Shown one piece after another: positions 32,909 through 42,912 of a DNA stretch of 64,000 nucleotides. The notes under the pieces are model-generated. The model had not been told where the DNA came from, searched no databases, and saw only the letters and a program-made list of their open reading frames with translations. Each line of letters begins with the position of its first letter. Within the stretch, counting starts at the first letter, position 1. The position numbers were made by a program, and so were the translations under genes. Source of the stretch: Amaurobius ferox. Its lineage: Eukaryota > Arthropoda > Arachnida > Araneae > Amaurobiidae. Location: NCBI GenBank assembly GCA_951213105.1, contig OX578147.1:131098322-131162321 (forward strand). The letters are read 5' to 3'.

Positions 32909-34297
32909 ATGGAGAATTTGAGATTGCTTTCTGTCTCAGATTCTTCATGCTCTTTTTCAGATGAGAACAATGCTGTTCTGCCTAATATATCACGCATGGA
33001 TTGGGCTGAGAGGGTTGAGATTACTGAATCCTCAAAGCCAAAAGATGTGACTCCCAGAGGCATGGGACAAAGTGGTGTAACATCAGGTAATGCCTCAAAA
33101 GCTAGATATTTTATCATAAAGAAGTCTGAAGGAACTTTTGAAAATTGTTCACCTTTTTTGATTCAAAAAAGTATAGCTGCGTATGTAGGTGATGTAAAAA
33201 ATGTTAAAAAACTAAGATCCGGTGACCTTTTGGTCCAAGTTACCACAAATGCTCAAGCTACAAACATAATGAAAATGACCCATATTGGAAGTTTCAAGAT
33301 CACAGTAAACTTACATATGTCACTTAATTATTCTAGAGGCGTAATTTCCGAATCAGATCTAATTTATGACAGTGAGGAAGAAATTTTGAACAATTTAATT
33401 GACCAAAATGTGTGCGCTGTAAGACGTATCAACATTCGTAGAGAAGGGAAAGTCTTACCAACTAAACACCTCATACTTACCTTTAACTCGCCAGATTTAC
33501 CAAAAACCATTAAAGCAGCCTATCTGATGTGCAAAGTCCGTCCTTTTGTACCAAATCCATTAAGGTGCTTTAAGTGCCAAAGATTTGGACATTCCAAAAA
33601 TTCATGCAAAGGGAAATATGAAACATGTGCCCGGTGTGCTGAGCCCGGACATGAATCTGAAAATTGTTCCAAAAAATTTCTGTGTGTTAATTGTAATGGC
33701 GAACACCCATCATATGCTCGATCATGCCCGAAATGGAAGATCGAAAAGGAAATACAAACTGTTAAAATCAATAATAATATTTCTTTCCCTGAAGCACGTA
33801 AAATAGTAACAGCACGTACACCTGAAGGTGTATCCTATGCCACAGTAGCCACTAAATCCTCAACTTCAGTTGCCACGCAATGTGAGAAAAGATCCATTGC
33901 TACACAAACCGAACCTATCTTTGTGCCCGAAGACAGTCCAAATCCTACTAGCCCATCAAGTACTCAATTTAAACCTAAATCTGCCATACCCTTAGCAACT
34001 TTTAGACCAGAGTTTTCTCAGCCAAATAAACCAAGTACCAGTCGGGATACTGAAACATATACCACAATAAACAAAAAAAAATCCAACCAAAAATCTAAAT
34101 TAAAAAATGAAAAAGATGAACTTGCACATAGAAAATCATTAAAAAGATTAGATTCAAAAAATGATACCAATATTGATGATGCAGTACAACTATGTGTTTC
34201 GGAAGACGAAACAATGTTGACGGATGTGTTGCCACCTTCATCCAATAGGTCCAGGGTGAACAGTTCTCGTTCACCAAAAAAGAAAAAACCTACATAA
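32909..34297 (+). CDS. LINE ORF1, gag-like nucleic acid-binding protein
   Basis: 462 residues if translation starts at ATG 32909 (MENLRLLSVSD); the frame is open slightly upstream but only from a GTG. Three zinc knuckles span residues 220-273: CFKCQRFGHSKNSC and CARCAEPGHESENC (both C-x2-C-x4-H-x4-C) and CVNCNGEHPSYARSC (C-x2-C-x3-H-x6-C), followed by a Lys-rich EKEIQTVK helix. This is the standard ORF1 of I/Jockey-type LINEs, which binds the element RNA in a ribonucleoprotein. The N-terminus is Ser/Glu-rich. The C-terminus is Ser/Thr/Pro- and Lys-rich and ends in PKKKKPT, a possible nuclear localisation signal. Its stop codon overlaps the ORF2 start as TAATG, with ORF2 in a different frame. 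Confidence 0.93.
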   Translation: MENLRLLSVSDSSCSFSDENNAVLPNISRMDWAERVEITESSKPKDVTPRGMGQSGVTSGNASKARYFIIKKSEGTFENCSPFLIQKSIAAYVGDVKNVKKLRSGDLLVQVTTNAQATNIMKMTHIGSFKITVNLHMSLNYSRGVISESDLIYDSEEEILNNLIDQNVCAVRRINIRREGKVLPTKHLILTFNSPDLPKTIKAAYLMCKVRPFVPNPLRCFKCQRFGHSKNSCKGKYETCARCAEPGHESENCSKKFLCVNCNGEHPSYARSCPKWKIEKEIQTVKINNNISFPEARKIVTARTPEGVSYATVATKSSTSVATQCEKRSIATQTEPIFVPEDSPNPTSPSSTQFKPKSAIPLATFRPEFSQPNKPSTSRDTETYTTINKKKSNQKSKLKNEKDELAHRKSLKRLDSKNDTNIDDAVQLCVSEDETMLTDVLPPSSNRSRVNSSRSPKKKKPT

Positions 34298-34299
34298 TG
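34295..34299 (+). promoter_or_regulatory. TAATG stop-start overlap between ORF1 and ORF2
   Basis: The last A of the ORF1 stop TAA is the first base of the ORF2 ATG. In the silkworm LINE SART1 the same UAAUG arrangement supports translational coupling by reinitiation; here the role is inferred from layout only. Confidence 0.8.
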
Positions 34300-37200
34300 G
34301 GTTCTTTAGTTTCTTGGAACTGCCGTGGTTTGCAGACCAAGTTGTTTGAGGTTAAATCATTAATTAATACTTATCATCCCATTTGTGTCTGTCTTCAAGA
34401 AACATTTTTAAAAGTTAACAATAGTATAAATTTTAAACATTTTACTTGCATTCGCAAAGATTTTGATCAAAACAGTAGGGTTTCTGGGGGAGTAGCTTTG
34501 CTAATTTCCCATAACTATCCTACCTCCAATGTACAACTTACCACTAACTTACAAGCTGTTGCTGCTCGTATCCATATTAAGACATTGATTACAATATGCT
34601 GTATATATATTCCACCAAATGATAAGATTGATCGCAAGGAACTTGATGATTTGATTGGTCAACTACCTCCGCCATTCGTAATATTGGGTGACTTTAATGG
34701 TCACAACCCTCTTTGGGGTAGTTGTGACATGAATCACAGAGGACAGCAAATTGAACAGTGTATTAGTGATCACAGCCTGTGCCTATTAAATAGCAATGAA
34801 CATACCTACTTTCATCAACCAAGCAAGACATTCCACACTATCGATCTTGCTTTCTGTTCCCCGTCAGTCCTTCCATACTGGTCCTTTTTAGTCGACAAAG
34901 ATCTACACAATAGCGACCATTTTCCCATTGTTCTCTTTAACAGTCAAATCAGATCACCTGTGAAACCATCGCGATATATCTTTTCGAAAGCTGATTGGTT
35001 AACATTTACTTCCCTAGCTGTGATAGCTGATGACGCAGTTCAGAGCTGTGACATTGATACAGCTGTAAACAATATTACAAATCTCTTGATTAACGCTGCT
35101 GATAATACAATCCCTAAGAATTCTGGAAAAACATCTAAGTATCACTTTCCTTGGTGGAATGAAGAATGTCGCGAGGCATACAAAAAACAAAAGAAAGCCT
35201 GGGCCAAATTTCGAAGGTATCCTACGACTGATAATCTTACTGCATTTAAATATACAAAAGCTGTTGCTCGTAGGATACGCAGACAAAGACAAAGAGAGTC
35301 ATGGGAGGAGTATGTCAGTGGACTAAACTGTTCCATTTCCAGCAAGAAAGTATGGGAAAAGGTCAAAAAGTGTTCAGGTGTCTATAATGACCACCTTATA
35401 TCTGTTATAAATAGTAATGGCTCAATTATTAGCTCTCCCGCAGAAATAGCAAATGAAATAGCCAAAGCCTTTGCAGATGTTTCAAACTCAGCAAGTTATT
35501 CAGAACCATTCCTGTCACATAAAATCAGATCAGAAAAGAAACCAATTGTCTTCTCACAAGCCAAACACTTGCCATACAATTCTCCGTTTACAAAGTTTGA
35601 ACTTCTTACAGCATTGTCACAGACTCAGGGAACCAGCAGTGGGCCAGATGGTGTCCATTATACTATGCTGAAACACCTTTCTCACGAGTCTTTATTGAAC
35701 CTTTTATATCTGTACAACAGGATTTATATGGAACATAAGTTTCCGACATCCTGGCAAAGAGCAATCACCATACCCATTTTAAAACCAGGAAAAGACCCCA
35801 AAAGTCCTTCAAGTTACCGACCCATTGCTTTGACAAGCTGTATTTGCAAAATTATGGAAAAAATGGTAAATGCCCGACTTGTTTATTTCCTTGAAACAAA
35901 TAAACTTTTATCTCCACATCAAAGTGGTTTTAGACGAGGAAGATCTACCTCTGACAATATTATTGCTCTGGAATCCCAGATCAGGACTGCCTACCTTAGG
36001 CGAAATCATTTAGTGTCAATATTTTTTGATATTGACAAAGCCTATGATCGCACATGGCGCTATGGTATTATTAAGGACCTTTTTGATTTTAATTTAAAAG
36101 GAAATCTTCCCATTTTTATACAAAACTTTTTAGCACATAGGACATTCAAAGTTCGTATTGGTACTGTTCTTTCAAATCCTCACGTACAAGAGGAGGGAGT
36201 GCCACAAGGAAGTGTATTGAGTGTGACTCTATTTTCCATAAAAATCAACAGTATTTTAAATCATCTACCACCATCAGTTCATAAAAGCCTATATGTGGAT
36301 GATTTGCAAGTTTCATACCAAGCACATGATATGCGCACTGTTGAAAGACAGTGTCAAACTGCAGTAAATGGCATTCTGCATTGGGCTAATCTAAATGGAT
36401 TCAGGTTTTCAATCCAAAAGACTTGTTGCGTTCACTTCACCAGAAAACGAGGTCTACACTTACCTCCAGAGATTTTCATGGAGAATGCTAAAATTGCTGT
36501 TGTGGATGAAGTGAAATTTCTTGGAGTCTGGTTCGATAGAAAACTTACCTTCCTACCCCATGTTCAGAAATTGAGAAAGAAATGTGAGAGAGCCATGAAC
36601 ATTTTAAAAGTTCTGTCAAATACGAAATGGGGTGCAGATACAACTTCAATGCTACGTATATATAGGGCCATTATTCGTTCCAAGATTGATTATGGATGCA
36701 ATGTTTATGGGAGTGCACGAACATCTGTTCTTCAGAAACTGGACACAATACATAATAAGGCATTACGTGTATGTTCAGGTGCCTTTAGAACATCTCCTGT
36801 TCAAAGCTTATATGTGTACTGCAATGAGCCACCTCTAGAATTCAGGCGTGAACAGTTGATGCTGAATTACTACTATCGGGTCATGTCCTTACAGAACCAC
36901 CCTCTGCAACGACTAATACTAGATGAGCATTATGATCGACTCTACGACCACAGACCCTCATGCATTCCTTCTTTTGGCAAGCGGATACGAAATATATTAT
37001 CAATAACCCCACAAGTAGATGTAAATATAAGGAAAACAAAGTGTTTTGAAACACCTCCATGGCATGTTCCAGATTTTAAATATCTGAACCCATTTAGTAA
37101 TTTTACTAAGGGAAACACAGTTCAGACTATTTATCTGCAACTGTTTGCTGAACATAGAAATCTCTACAACGGGTTTACTCCTATTTTCACAAATGGTTCA

Positions 37201-37974
37201 AAAGCTGGCAATTACGTAGGGTTGGCTTATGTATCTAAAAATACTATAGAGTCTTTTAAACTGCATGCATCTTGCTCTATTTTTACTGCTGAGATTATGG
37301 CAATATACCAGAGTCTTATATTCATATCGCATCAAATTTCCAAAAATCACATCATTTATACCGATTCATTGAGTTCGCTACAACTTTTATCATCTAGGAC
37401 TGCTATGAATTACCCTATTGCCTCTGATATTCTCAAGTATGAACATCGTCTAAAGGTACAGGGATACCATACTGAATTTTGTTGGGTGCCTGGACATGTT
37501 GGTATCAGAGGAAATGAGTTGGCAGATATTGCTGCTAAATCAGCTACTCAAAATTTAAATCTGACAATCCCTTTAACTGACATCAAACCATTCATTTTGA
37601 AAAATATTTATGACAAATGGCAGTATTCCTGGAACCAGCAGTCTCGTAATAAGTTGTATGAAGTAAAGCCCGTAATACAAAAGTGGACTAGTTTCCAATG
37701 TAGGAAACTTGAGGTACTTTTAACACGCTTGCGAATTGGTCATACTCGTTTTACCCACAGACACTTACTTTTAGGAGAAGTTGAACCCTTTTGTAATAGT
37801 TGTCAGACCTCAGCAAGTATCAAACATATTTTAATTGAGTGTACTAAATATAAACAGTTTCGTTTCAAGCATTTTAAGACTTATACATTAAATTTGGCAG
37901 AATTGATTGGAGAAAATCCTCATTTGGAGTTTTTCCCATTCCTATTGGACATTGGTTTTTTCCATCATTTTTAA
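34297..37974 (+). CDS. LINE ORF2: AP endonuclease - reverse transcriptase - RNase H polyprotein
   Basis: 1225 residues, uninterrupted. The endonuclease (about 1-215) has WNCRG (N8), LQET (E35), GDFNGHN (D132, N134) and SDHF (S206-D207-H208), all the expected catalytic residues; it would nick the target DNA. The reverse transcriptase (about 430-760) has GPDGVHY, YRPIALTS, GFRRGRSTSDN, FFDIDKAYDRTW, GVPQGSVLS and the catalytic YVDD (residues 666-669), then FLGVWFDRKL. The RNase H domain (about 960-1090) has FTNGSK at 964-969, TAE, YTDS and GNELAD. The first catalytic aspartate, normally TDGS, is Asn966 (codon AAT), so RNase H activity is probably lost or reduced. A C-terminal C-x2-C-x8-H-x4-C motif (CNSC...H...C) follows. 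The start ATG overlaps the ORF1 stop. Confidence 0.96.
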   Translation: MGSLVSWNCRGLQTKLFEVKSLINTYHPICVCLQETFLKVNNSINFKHFTCIRKDFDQNSRVSGGVALLISHNYPTSNVQLTTNLQAVAARIHIKTLITICCIYIPPNDKIDRKELDDLIGQLPPPFVILGDFNGHNPLWGSCDMNHRGQQIEQCISDHSLCLLNSNEHTYFHQPSKTFHTIDLAFCSPSVLPYWSFLVDKDLHNSDHFPIVLFNSQIRSPVKPSRYIFSKADWLTFTSLAVIADDAVQSCDIDTAVNNITNLLINAADNTIPKNSGKTSKYHFPWWNEECREAYKKQKKAWAKFRRYPTTDNLTAFKYTKAVARRIRRQRQRESWEEYVSGLNCSISSKKVWEKVKKCSGVYNDHLISVINSNGSIISSPAEIANEIAKAFADVSNSASYSEPFLSHKIRSEKKPIVFSQAKHLPYNSPFTKFELLTALSQTQGTSSGPDGVHYTMLKHLSHESLLNLLYLYNRIYMEHKFPTSWQRAITIPILKPGKDPKSPSSYRPIALTSCICKIMEKMVNARLVYFLETNKLLSPHQSGFRRGRSTSDNIIALESQIRTAYLRRNHLVSIFFDIDKAYDRTWRYGIIKDLFDFNLKGNLPIFIQNFLAHRTFKVRIGTVLSNPHVQEEGVPQGSVLSVTLFSIKINSILNHLPPSVHKSLYVDDLQVSYQAHDMRTVERQCQTAVNGILHWANLNGFRFSIQKTCCVHFTRKRGLHLPPEIFMENAKIAVVDEVKFLGVWFDRKLTFLPHVQKLRKKCERAMNILKVLSNTKWGADTTSMLRIYRAIIRSKIDYGCNVYGSARTSVLQKLDTIHNKALRVCSGAFRTSPVQSLYVYCNEPPLEFRREQLMLNYYYRVMSLQNHPLQRLILDEHYDRLYDHRPSCIPSFGKRIRNILSITPQVDVNIRKTKCFETPPWHVPDFKYLNPFSNFTKGNTVQTIYLQLFAEHRNLYNGFTPIFTNGSKAGNYVGLAYVSKNTIESFKLHASCSIFTAEIMAIYQSLIFISHQISKNHIIYTDSLSSLQLLSSRTAMNYPIASDILKYEHRLKVQGYHTEFCWVPGHVGIRGNELADIAAKSATQNLNLTIPLTDIKPFILKNIYDKWQYSWNQQSRNKLYEVKPVIQKWTSFQCRKLEVLLTRLRIGHTRFTHRHLLLGEVEPFCNSCQTSASIKHILIECTKYKQFRFKHFKTYTLNLAELIGENPHLEFFPFLLDIGFFHHF

Positions 37975-38115
37975 CATCACCTTTTATAACCTTTTAGCCA
38001 TTTTTCATATCATTTGCATTGTTGCACATGTTCCATAGTATTTTCACTCATTATCACTATTTTAAATTATACACGTGTTATCAATACTATTTTATGTATC
38101 TCGGTACCATATGTC

Positions 38116-38148
38116 TGGCGCAGCATATCCTCTTTGGATCTTGTGCCA
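38116..38148 (+). promoter_or_regulatory. LINE 3' UTR hairpin
   Basis: The outer arms TGGCGCA and TGTGCCA (one G-T pair) and inner arms ATCC and GGAT with loop TCTTT form a bulged stem-loop about 20 bp before the 3' end. Such a structure is where LINE reverse transcriptases commonly recognise their RNA. Function is inferred. Confidence 0.55.
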
Positions 38149-38171
38149 TTAAACCATAATCAACCTCAACC

Positions 38172-38184
38172 TCAAAGACCAATC
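38172..38184. repeat. LINE target-site duplication, right copy
   Basis: TCAAAGACCAATC, identical to 32272-32284. Confidence 0.9.
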
Positions 38185-38504
38185 TGCCTGAAACTTAACA
38201 CTGTCCCACTTGTTAAAATCCGCTCTTTGCCTAGGAATCTCCTGATGGGTCCTTCCAACCAAAGCTCGTAATTAGACCGTTAATTAACAAGAAACTATTA
38301 GTAAAATGCAAATTAAATATATGGTCACAAAAAGAGTTGTCAAGACTTCACAGTACCTTTGAAAACATAATATAAAAGAATATATTTCCCCCAAAGACGT
38401 GCATCATTTTTCTAAACAGCTGTAATTTAATTTATCGAATAACTGCACTACAGATTGGTTAATGGAATTTTTTTGTTAAATAACCAAATGCACTATAAAA
38501 ATAA
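38185..38504. other. No recognised gene
   Basis: Flank of the LINE insertion. No feature recognised. Confidence 0.5.
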
Positions 38505-38573
38505 TCTGATGTGGATAGCACATGACTTTCCTTATAAAATGCAATGAATTTACTACTTTTACAGTAAAAAAAA

Positions 38574-39341
38574 TCTGATGTGGGCAGCACATGACTTTCC
38601 CTGCAGACTTTTATTAACGTTCTCTTTATTTTAATTAAATTTATTTCACTTTTAATTCAATTTTCGTTCTCATTCGGTAATCGGACTTATTTTCAAAGGT
38701 GACGTAGAGAAAATACGGAAAACTAAAATATCTCGAGAACGGCTAGCCCTAGTGTAATGGGGTTGGTCTTATTATTTTCGTCGTTAAAAATTACGTATTA
38801 AATGAGCATTTAATGGATATATTTGAGTATACCTAGTTCTTCAGTTCAGATTTTTACGATTTTTGCGGGCCATTTTGCAAAAAAAGGCAGGTTATTTTTT
38901 TTTCGAATCATACCAAAATCTAATCAGCACCAGGGTAACCCACAAGTGACTCATGTACGAATTTTGTGAAATTTGGTTCAGTAGTTTTTCAGCTAGAGTG
39001 GATACAAGCTTTTGCGGGCCATTTCGCAAAAAAAGGCGGGTTCTTTTATCCCGAATCTTACCCAAAACTAATCAGCACCAGACCCGCCCACAAGTGACTT
39101 ACCTACAAAATTTTGTGAAATTTGGTGTATTAGATTTTTAGTTAGAGTGGATACAAAATCTGCACAGACAGACAGACACACAGAGACACAGACACACACA
39201 CAGACGTCGCGCTAAAAATGGTTTTTTCATATTCTATAGGTCTTGAAACGTGTAGATACGTCGAAAACTCGACTTGCGATTTTCGATATGATTCCAATAC
39301 TTTCCCTATACATTACCATGCATTGCAGGGAAAGTAAAAAA
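38574..39341 (+). mobile_element. Family A repeat, full-length copy 2
   Basis: 768 bp. The 5' end is TCTGATGTGGGCAGCACATG followed by ACTTTCCCTGCA. The 3' end is ACTTTCCCT-ATACAT-tacc-ATGCAT-TGCAGGGAAAGT. The 12-base motif ACTTTCCCTGCA at the 5' end is the exact complement of the 3' arm TGCAGGGAAAGT. An internal ~150-bp duplication (GCGGGCCATTT units near 38866 and 39014) and a CAGACACACAGA tract precede the hairpin. Reading frames such as 38953-39141 are shadows of a repeat. Confidence 0.88.
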
Positions 39342-40108
39342 TCTGATGTGGGCAGCACATGACTTTCCCTGCAGACGTTTATATTCACGTTCTCTTTATT
39401 TATTTTTAAATTTATTTCACTTTTAATTCAATTTTCGTTCTCATTCGATAACCGGACTTATTATTAAAGGTGGCGTAGAGAAAATACGAGAAACTAAAAT
39501 ATCTCGAGAACGGCTAGTCCTAGTGTAATGGGGTTGAACTTTTTCTTTTCGTCGTTAAAAATTACGTATTAAAGGAGCATTTAATGGATATATTTGAGTA
39601 TATCTAGTTCATTAGTTTAGATTTTGAAGATTTTTGCGGGCCATTTTGCAAAAAAAGGCAGGTTATTTTTTTTCAAATCGTACGAAAATCTAATCAGCAC
39701 CAGGGTAACCCACAAGTGACTCATTTACCAAATTTTGTGGAATTCGGTTCATTAGTTTTTCAGTTACAGTGGATACAAGCTTTTGAGGGCCATTTCGCAA
39801 AAAAAGGCGGGTTATTTTATCCCGAATCGTACCCAAAACTAATCAGCACCAGAGTCACCCACAAGTGACTTACCTACCAAATTTTATGAAATTCGGTCGA
39901 TTACTTTTTTAGTTAGAGCGGATACAAAATCTGCACAGACAGACACACAGACAGACAGACACACACACAGACGTCACGCTAAAAATGGTTTCTTCGTATT
40001 CTACAGGTCTCGAAACGTGTAGATCCGTCGAAAACTCGAGTTGTGATTTTCGGCATGATTCCAATACTTTCCTTATACATTACCATGCATTGCAGGGAAA
40101 GTAAAAAA
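39342..40108 (+). mobile_element. Family A repeat, full-length copy 3 (tandem with copy 2)
   Basis: It begins immediately after the A/T-rich end of copy 2, with the same start, internal duplication, CAGA/CACA tract and hairpin. Head-to-tail tandem arrangement. Confidence 0.88.
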
Positions 40109-40179
40109 TAGTTTATTCTTATAGCAGATACTTATAATCTTTCCAAGATTATAAGTATCTGCTATAAGAATAAACTATT
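40107..40179. repeat. Perfect 33-bp inverted repeat with 7-nt loop
   Basis: Arms 40107-40139 and 40147-40179 are exact reverse complements, and the loop is TTTCCAA. The left arm is family B sequence; the right arm is its inverted copy. Immediately beyond, TGACGACAATTGA and TCAATTGTCGTCA form a second, 13-bp inverted repeat around a 10-nt spacer. Confidence 0.95.
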
Positions 40180-40832
40180 GACGACAATTGACGAATTTTC
40201 ATCAATTGTCGTCATTTCCATGGTTTTAGCGTCATTTTAATCCATTTGGCGAGATTTTCATGAATTTGGCAACATTTTAAAAAATCGCGAAGTTGGCGAC
40301 ATTCCGCCAAATTTGTCACGGTTATGTATCAGATCACCAAGTAAATTGTATTAAATCACCAAGCGTTATGGACGGAGAAATGTGTTATTCATATAGCAGA
40401 TAAATGATTATTGGCGTTCAAATACAAAAGTATTACTCAAAGTATCTTTTCTCATGAATGGAACGAGATAGATCCACGAAAATGATGTCACCCAATTTAT
40501 CGCATGATGTTACATATGAAAAGTGAACATGTTTCTCAACAGTTAATATATTTTTCTTTATTTATGGGATTTTTTGATAAATGTATTTAAAAAAATGTGC
40601 AATATCTCGAGAACGGATCGTGCTAGCGTTCTAAAGTTTGTGTCAATCGTTTTCTAAGGAAAAATTACATAAGCAATGTCTATTTGCTTAACTTTATCAA
40701 AGGTTTTGATTTTTTTATGATTTTTTTAAATTTTCACTCGAAAATTTAGGTGGGTTCTGGACATTCGACTCCGTTTAAAAACAATAGAAATTACAAAACA
40801 CACCCGATCACACGCGTGCCTTAAATAATATT

Positions 40833-41000
40833 ATACGATGTATATCTTCTGGAATAGCGGATGTGATCTCAAGGATACAAAAATGAGTCCAAATTTCTGG
40901 ATAACTAACACACTCATTCAAAAGCACAGTAAATTTCTAAAGAAATTGTGTTTATTAATGTTTTAGAATTTTCTTTTTTGCCTAGTTTTGGCAACAGGTA
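40833..41000 (-). mobile_element. Gypsy-family LTR fragment, minus orientation
   Basis: The complement of 'GTTAGTTATCCAGAAATTTG' and 'TATCCT' lies at about 40870-40905 in the same order as the 3' part of the LTR at 21167-21251. Edges are approximate. It abuts the truncated end of the preceding family B copy. Confidence 0.6.
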
Positions 41001-41449
41001 TATGAAATTCCAAGCACGAAAGTTCAATAGGACAATCAATAATAGTATTTAAAATTTTATAGTAAAACAAGAGGCAAGAATATTTTCTTCTTATTTTCTA
41101 AGAGATTTTAAAACTAATTTTCGCCTAAGTTGACTAGTATGCATATCATATGGATAATGACCGAAAAATCTGTAATTAAATAGTACCTAAGGATGTATTG
41201 CGAACCACTACCACTTGTTGAGAATGCAGATAGTAAATAGGAGTCCCAGATCATCAAACAATATTTTAATTTAAGTATGTTAGTTTTCTTTTCCTTTATT
41301 TCAAAAGAAACTTTGCTACTTGTAAAACAACTATCAAGTGCTTTGCAACAAACTTCTAATAAAAGTCAACTTCTTATAAAAGTCATTTGTTTTGTTTTTT
41401 AAAAATCGCATAAATTGCTTGCTCTGTGCTTAATTTATACAATAAATGC

Positions 41450-42895
41450 TCCCTTGCCCTATCTATTTACTCGAAAATAAATAGGCTTTTGAAGATCAGT
41501 TTTAATAATCGCACAAAATTTCAATCTATTTGATTAACTGTGTTTAGATCTTATCCTGTCCACGGAAGCTGGATAATTCTTTTACAGAGATGCTCAAGAC
41601 GAGTAAATAGTTAGAAAAACGATCCTATCATAAAACTTTCTTATTTCATGTGCCATAAATTACAGATAAGTGAAGTACTCGAAAATTATAACCATAGACA
41701 GAGGGTGGATTTTCTCCCACGTGCTTTTTCTCGCCTCCTGTTGATCATACTTACATACAGTGTTTGATCAACGATCAACGATAAGACTTATTTTTGAATG
41801 CAAAAATTTCAAAAGTTTACCAGAATTTATGTTAAATTCCGCAACAATAGTACATATTTACCTAACAGGATAGAAATGACTTTTAATTAAGAGACTTAAG
41901 CACTTCGTTATGACGTGTAATCATTAATCAGGGATGCCATACCGTTGACGTGTCAGAGGATTGTGAGTTATAAAGGCGTCAGCATTAGAGCGGGGACCAC
42001 TTTCGAGTCGCCTTTGGCTACGTTCAAACTGACTTCAAACGTATTGGATACAACCGGAGTGCTAAGGGTGGAAGTCGAGTTCATTGGAAGTAGTCAACTA
42101 AGTCAAAAATTGAATTAAAAATATCTGCATTTGCTATTTCAGAAAAACTTTACATTTTTTACAAATCTATCATAATGCCCTTTTATGTTGAAAAATTGAA
42201 ATGAATGATTGATAAATTTGACGTCTTTCCCGTGCCCCATTTTTTATTCGAAAATACATAGTCTTTTGAACATCGGTTGTAATAATCGTTCCAAATTCCT
42301 TTCTATTTGATTATTGTGTTTAGAGGTTATCCTGTCTATATATAGAAATCGATGAAAAAATGGCTTATTCATTTACAGAGATACTCTAAATGAGTAAATC
42401 TTTTGAAATCCGATCCTATCATAATACTTTTCTATTTCACGTACTATTAATTGCAGAAAAAGTAAACAACTCGAAAATTATAATCATAGTTAGAAGGTGA
42501 ATTTTCCCCCAAGTGCTTCTTCTCGTATCTTGTTGACAATTATTACAAACTACAGTGTTTCATCAACAGTAAGACATCCTTGAATGCAACAATTTCAAAA
42601 GTTTAACTACCGGAAATTATATTAAATCCAGCAACAATAGTATATATTTACCTCATGCAATAACATTAATGTCCCAAAGCTTAAGTGCTCCGTTATGGCT
42701 TTGTAATCATACAAGCGCTACTCTATCATTGATCTGGTAGATGATTATGAGTTATAACGTCATCATTAGAGCAGGGACCGGGGACCACTTCAGAATCGAC
42801 TTTGGCTGTGTTCAAAGTGACTTCCACCGCAATGGATGCAGTCATTAAGCTCGAGGGCAGAAGTCGGGCCCGTTGGAAATAGCTCACTAACACGA
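41450..42895. repeat. Family G: old tandem duplication, ~782-bp period
   Basis: Unit 1 (about 41450-42105) and unit 2 (about 42235-42895) share CGAAAATA-ATAG, TTTACAGAGAT-CTC, CGATCCTATCATAA, CTCGAAAATTATAA, GTTGA, GCAACAATAGTA and GAGTTATAA. Both end in a less AT-rich block (GCGGGGACCACTTTCGAGTC / GCAGGGACCGGGGACCACTT). No protein is recognisable. The 130 bp between the units and the 400 bp before them hold nothing I can name. Confidence 0.7.
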
Positions 42896-42912
42896 AAATT
42901 TAACAAAAACAT

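Larger units (their letters stand above)
32285..38171 (+). mobile_element. Intact non-LTR retrotransposon (LINE, I/Jockey-like group)
   Basis: A complete 5887-bp element flanked by a perfect 13-bp target duplication. In order it has a 5' UTR (32285-32908), ORF1, ORF2 with endonuclease, reverse transcriptase and RNase H, a 3' UTR with a hairpin, and a short non-poly(A) tail (ATCAACCTCAACC). Both ORFs are free of stops and frameshifts. An EN-RT-RNase H ORF2 behind a triple-knuckle ORF1 places it in the I/Jockey group; the exact clade needs a tree. Intact reading frames and an undamaged target duplication indicate a recent insertion. One RNase H catalytic residue is altered (see ORF2). Confidence 0.93.
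38505..40795 (+). mobile_element. Family B repeat split by two tandem family A elements
   Basis: The B 5' end (TCTGATGTGGATAGCACATG) runs 38505-38573 and stops after 'TTTTACAGTAAAAAA'. Two head-to-tail A elements follow (38574-39341 and 39342-40108), and B resumes at 40109 (ATTCTTATAGCAGATACTTA) through CGTTATGGACGGAG and ATCTCGAGAACGG blocks to about 40795. The B 3' terminal hairpin is missing. A fold-back palindrome lies at the second junction (40107-40179). Confidence 0.85.

Noticed and set aside
38953..39141. Small proteins from family A and B reading frames (also 27865-28077, 43677-43862, 52122-52334)
   Set aside because: Frames are not conserved between copies and lie over microsatellite and hairpin sequence.
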